Assembly (NCBI GenBank): GCA_964504195.1
Contig: CAZDDI010000043.1
Coordinates: 1-37,856, forward strand
Source: CAZDDI01 sp964504195
Lineage (GTDB): Bacteria > Chloroflexota > Anaerolineae > B4-G1 > SLSP01
Length of the DNA stretch: 37,856 nt
Direction: 5' to 3'
The notes beneath the pieces were generated by a model, which saw only the letters and a list, made by a program, of their open reading frames with translations, did not search any database and was not told where the DNA came from. A program made the translations under genes and the position numbers. This document shows positions 34,724-37,856 of this stretch, in pieces; positions within the stretch are counted from its first letter, which is position 1; every line of letters starts with the position of its first letter.

Positions 34724-37700
34724 TTACTGACGCATAATCAAAGGCAAGTACAAACGCAGCGCCTCACTGACAGTAATGATGAAGGACTGTTGTGTGAAGA
34801 GGCCACCACTATCAGTAACTTGCAATGTAACAGAATAGGGGCCTACATGGCTGCTATCCGGCGTACCGGAAAGCGCTGCCATACCGGCACCGAGATCGCT
34901 GAAATCCAACCACTCCGGTAATGTCGTCGCCGTCATGGTCAAAACATCGCCATTGGCATCCGTAGCGACAACATTGTAGGTATAGAGGATACCCTGCGCA
35001 GCGGTGGTACCTGGCATACTGGTAAAAATCGGGGGCACATTGAGCACCGTGAAGGTTGCCGTAGCGATATTGTTATCCGCCTCAGTATCATTGGCAGCTG
35101 TAATAACGGCGGTATTCGTGTACACGCCTGCGGCCAGCGGAACCTGCAAGAAACCGGTCACGGTGATGACGCCATGATGACCGGGGAGCAAATCTGGCAC
35201 CGCCCATACATACGCGGGAAGATATCCCGTGTTGGTAATGGTAAGATCAGAAGTGAAGGTTGCTCCAGTTAGCAGCGCCACTGTGTCAGTTACAACTATC
35301 TGCGTGGCAGCGACATTACCCTGATTAGCGAACGTCAATACAAAAGTCTGAACCTCGCCCGGCGCAACGCTGGCGGATACGGCCACTTTGCTCAAGGTTA
35401 CATCCACATAAGGGGTGTCACTAACCGCAATAGTAAAAGCCTGCTCCTTGAAAAGTCCGCCGCTATCGGTAACACGTAACACCACTGCATGCGCGCCTAG
35501 CTGACTGCTATCTGGCACACCAGAGAGCGTTGCCGTGCCATTACCATGATCCGTCAGCAGCAACCAGGTCGGCAATGTAGGAGCCGTGATGGCTACAGCA
35601 TCACTATTAGCATCAGCAGTAACGATAGCGTAAGTGTACGGCATGTCCTGCACAGCTGCATTCACCGGCATACTGGTGAAAACGGGGGAGACATTGAGCA
35701 CAGTGAAGGTCGCCGTAGCGGTATTGTTAGCCGCTACAGTGTCATTGGCAGCCGCAATCACCGCAGTGTTCGTATAAGTTCCCACCGCCAACGGCGACTG
35801 CAAGCGCCCGGTCACGGTGATAACCCCGCTCTGCCCCGGCAACAAATCCTGCACCGCCCACACATACGCGGGCAAATGTCCCGTGTTGGTGATAATGAGG
35901 TCGGAAGTGAACGTCGCTCCAGTCAGCAGCGCCACCGTGTCAGTAACAACGACCTGCGTCGCCGGGATATTGCCGTGATTGGCAAGCGTCAGCACAAACG
36001 TAAGCGCCTGCCCCGGTGCGGCGCTGCCCGGCGTCACGGCCTTGCTCAAGGCAACATCCACAAACGGGGCCTCCGTCACAATGATGGTGAAGGACTGCTC
36101 AACAAACAGCCCGCCGCCATCGGTGCTGCGCAACGTGACCGGATACGGCCCTAAGTGACTCAGGTTCGGCGTACCAGCGAGCGTTGCCAACCCGTTACCA
36201 TGATCGGTGAGCGCCAACCACGCTGGCAACCCCGGCGCAGTTATGGACAGAGTGCCAACCCCATTGGCATCTGTGGCGACGACCACGTAAGTGTAGGGGA
36301 GCGTCTGCACCGCCGCCGTCACCGGCGCACTGGTGAAAACGGGGGGGACATTGAGCACATTGAAGGTCGCCGTAGCGGTATTGTTAGCCGCTACAGTGTC
36401 ATCGGCAGCCGCAATCACCGCAGTGTTCATGTAAGTTCCCACCGCCAACGGCGACTGCAAGCGCCCGGTCACGGTGATAACCCCGCTCTGCCCCGGCAAC
36501 AAATCCTGCACCGCCCACACATACGCGGGCAAATGGCCCGTGTTGGTGATGAGCAGGTCGGAAGTGAACGTCACTCCAGTCAGCAGCGCCACCGTATCGG
36601 TAACAACCACCTGCGTCGCCGGGATATTGCCCTGGTTGGAAAGCGTCAACACAAACGTAAGCGCCTGCCCCGGTGCGGCGCTGCCCGGCATAACGGCCTT
36701 GCTCAAGGCGACATCCACAAACGGGGCCTCCGTCACAATGATGGTGAAGGACTGGTCAACAAACAGCCCGCCGCCATCGGTGCTGCGCAACGTGACCGGA
36801 TACGGCCCTAAGTGACTCAGATTCGGCGTACCAGCCAGCGTTGCCGACCCGTTGCCATGATCGGTGAGCGCCAGCCACGCTGGCAACCCCGGCGCAGTTA
36901 TGGCCAGAGTGCCAACCCCATTGGCATCTGTGGCGACGACCGCGTAAGTGTAGGGGAGCGTCTGCACCGCCGCGGTCACCGGTTCACTGGTGAAAAGCGG
37001 TGGCACATTGAGCACATTGAAAGTCGCCGTAGCGGTATTGTTATCCGCTACAGTATCATTGGCAGCCGCAATCACCGCAGTGTTCATGTAAGTTCCTACC
37101 GCCAGCGGCGACTGCAAGTGACCGGTCACGGTGATAACCCCACTCTGTCCTGGCAACAAATCCTGCACCGCCCACACATACGCGGGCAAATGGCCCGTGT
37201 TGGTGATGAGCAGGTCGGAAGTGAACGTCACTCCAGTCAGCAGCGCCACCGTATCGGTAACAACCACCTGCGTCGCCGGGATATTGCCCTGGTTGGAAAG
37301 CGTCAACACAAACGTAAGCGCCTGCCCCGGTGCGGCGCTGCCCGGCATAACGGCCTTGCTCAAGGCGACATCCACAAACGGGGCCTCCGTCACAATGATG
37401 GTGAAGGACTGGTCAACAAACAGCCCGCCGCCATCGGTGCTGCGCAACGTGACCGGATACGGCCCTAAGTGACTCAGATTCGGCGTACCAGCCAGCGTTG
37501 CCGACCCGTTGCCATGATCGGTGAGCGCCAGCCACGCTGGCAACCCCGGCGCAGTTATGGCCAGAGTGCCAACCCCATTGGCATCTGTGGCGACGACCGC
37601 GTAAGTGTAGGGGAGCGTCTGCACCGCCGCGGTCACCGGCTCACTGGTGAAAAGCGGCGGCACATTGAGCACCGTAAAGTTTACGGTAGCAGTGTTGTTA

Positions 37701-37856
37701 TGCGGATAAGCCTCCTCTGCCGCAGAGACGACGGCCGTGTTCAAGTAAGCCCCCGCTGCAGTAGGAATTTGCACCAGGCCAGTCACAGTGATCACCCCAC
37801 CCTGCCCCGGTAACAAATCCTGCACCGCCCACACATACGCGGGCAAATGGCCCGTG
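34724..37856 (-). CDS. Surface protein of tandem DUF11 plus Ig/cadherin-like (He_PIG) repeats, 5' end outside window
   Basis: The frame stays open to the window edge; the TTG at 37846 is internal (the preceding codons read T-G-H). At least 1044 residues are visible. The protein alternates a DUF11-like domain (FVDVALSKAVMPGSAAPGQ, QVVVTDTVALLTG) with a putative Ig/cadherin-like domain (VPPLFTSEPVTAAVQ, ATLAGTPNLSHLGPYPVTL). The unit is 219 residues (657 bp). Five Ig-like domains and four complete DUF11 domains plus part of another are visible. It ends LRLYLPLIMRQ, the same motif found inside the giant plus-strand protein. It is probably a secreted or surface adhesin or stalk. A terminator follows. 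It is convergent with clpB, so it belongs to a separate operon. Confidence 0.85.
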   Translation of the reverse strand, partial: TGHLPAYVWAVQDLLPGQGGVITVTGLVQIPTAAGAYLNTAVVSAAEEAYPHNNTATVNFTVLNVPPLFTSEPVTAAVQTLPYTYAVVATDANGVGTLAITAPGLPAWLALTDHGNGSATLAGTPNLSHLGPYPVTLRSTDGGGLFVDQSFTIIVTEAPFVDVALSKAVMPGSAAPGQALTFVLTLSNQGNIPATQVVVTDTVALLTGVTFTSDLLITNTGHLPAYVWAVQDLLPGQSGVITVTGHLQSPLAVGTYMNTAVIAAANDTVADNNTATATFNVLNVPPLFTSEPVTAAVQTLPYTYAVVATDANGVGTLAITAPGLPAWLALTDHGNGSATLAGTPNLSHLGPYPVTLRSTDGGGLFVDQSFTIIVTEAPFVDVALSKAVMPGSAAPGQALTFVLTLSNQGNIPATQVVVTDTVALLTGVTFTSDLLITNTGHLPAYVWAVQDLLPGQSGVITVTGRLQSPLAVGTYMNTAVIAAADDTVAANNTATATFNVLNVPPVFTSAPVTAAVQTLPYTYVVVATDANGVGTLSITAPGLPAWLALTDHGNGLATLAGTPNLSHLGPYPVTLRSTDGGGLFVEQSFTIIVTEAPFVDVALSKAVTPGSAAPGQALTFVLTLANHGNIPATQVVVTDTVALLTGATFTSDLIITNTGHLPAYVWAVQDLLPGQSGVITVTGRLQSPLAVGTYTNTAVIAAANDTVAANNTATATFTVLNVSPVFTSMPVNAAVQDMPYTYAIVTADANSDAVAITAPTLPTWLLLTDHGNGTATLSGVPDSSQLGAHAVVLRVTDSGGLFKEQAFTIAVSDTPYVDVTLSKVAVSASVAPGEVQTFVLTFANQGNVAATQIVVTDTVALLTGATFTSDLTITNTGYLPAYVWAVPDLLPGHHGVITVTGFLQVPLAAGVYTNTAVITAANDTEADNNIATATFTVLNVPPIFTSMPGTTAAQGILYTYNVVATDANGDVLTMTATTLPEWLDFSDLGAGMAALSGTPDSSHVGPYSVTLQVTDSGGLFTQQSFIITVSEALRLYLPLIMRQ
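34750..37856 (-). repeat. 657-bp tandem coding repeat array
   Basis: The period is 657 bp, seen at matching positions 36155, 36812 and 37469. Copies nearest the window edge are almost identical: 36495-36982 equals 37152-37639 over 488 bp with no difference. Copies nearest the stop codon are clearly diverged. This shows recent expansion or homogenisation at the upstream side. Copy number in the assembly may be unreliable. Confidence 0.9.

Noticed and set aside
36155..37813. Long plus-strand open frames (up to 218 codons) repeating with a 657-bp period
   Set aside because: They are antisense to the DUF11/Ig repeat gene. Arg/His/Gln-rich products and exact repeat periodicity show they are shadows of the real frame.

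Overview
The window holds the distal part of a phage-tail-like extracellular contractile injection system (eCIS; Afp/PVC/MAC type) and its accessory and effector genes, almost certainly from a Chloroflexota bacterium (an Anaerolineae/Ardenticatenia-like metagenome assembly is my best guess). The taxonomic call is inference. It rests on very long secreted DUF11/beta-propeller proteins, the YLPL[VI]MR motif near the ends of surface proteins, the type of eCIS gene set, and a scaffold gap of exactly 100 Ns.

Layout. 1-6884 (+): a truncated VQR-motif protein, then the baseplate/spike block: LysM tube-initiator protein (Afp7-like), VgrG-like spike (Afp8-like), PAAR tip (Afp10-like), gp25-like wedge (Afp9-like), gpJ-like wedge (Afp11-like) and gpI-like wedge (Afp12-like). 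6940-12857 (+): a DUF4159-type protein, two proteins with degenerate FHA-like domains and a membrane protein. I read this as a possible membrane-docking module. A strong hairpin/T-run terminator closes the block at 12904-12947. 13093-22613 (+): one giant secreted protein with 14 FG-GAP repeats, a PKD domain, seven TolB/WD40-like repeats and at least 13 DUF11-like units. It is broken only by the assembly gap at 21441-21540, whose flanks overlap by exactly 55 bp. 22625-24778 (+): Afp15-type AAA ATPase. 24841-29547 (+): a 1568-residue eCIS-core (DUF4157) protein with a long coiled coil, a membrane-active segment and a C-terminal HExxH...NEGxTE metallopeptidase-like domain, the best effector candidate. 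29570-32003 (+): three unrecognised genes, the last a four-TM protein with PH-like halves. 32039-34639 (+): a complete ClpB-type disaggregase. 34656-34695: a perfect inverted repeat between convergent genes. 34724-37856 (-): a surface protein made of 657-bp DUF11 plus Ig/cadherin-like repeats, with its 5' end outside the window.

How it may work together (inference). The baseplate genes build the spike end of a contractile particle. The AAA ATPase is the conserved eCIS assembly or remodelling factor. The DUF4157 protein is probably the cargo. The FHA/TM/Ig proteins and the giant adhesin-like protein could tie the particle to the producing cell's envelope or to a target surface. Tube, sheath, cap and tape-measure genes are not in the window and are expected upstream of base 1. 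Apart from the terminator-bearing gap 12858-13092 there is almost no non-coding DNA; no stretch above 300 bases lacks a gene. I saw no tRNA, rRNA, CRISPR array, transposase or integrase.
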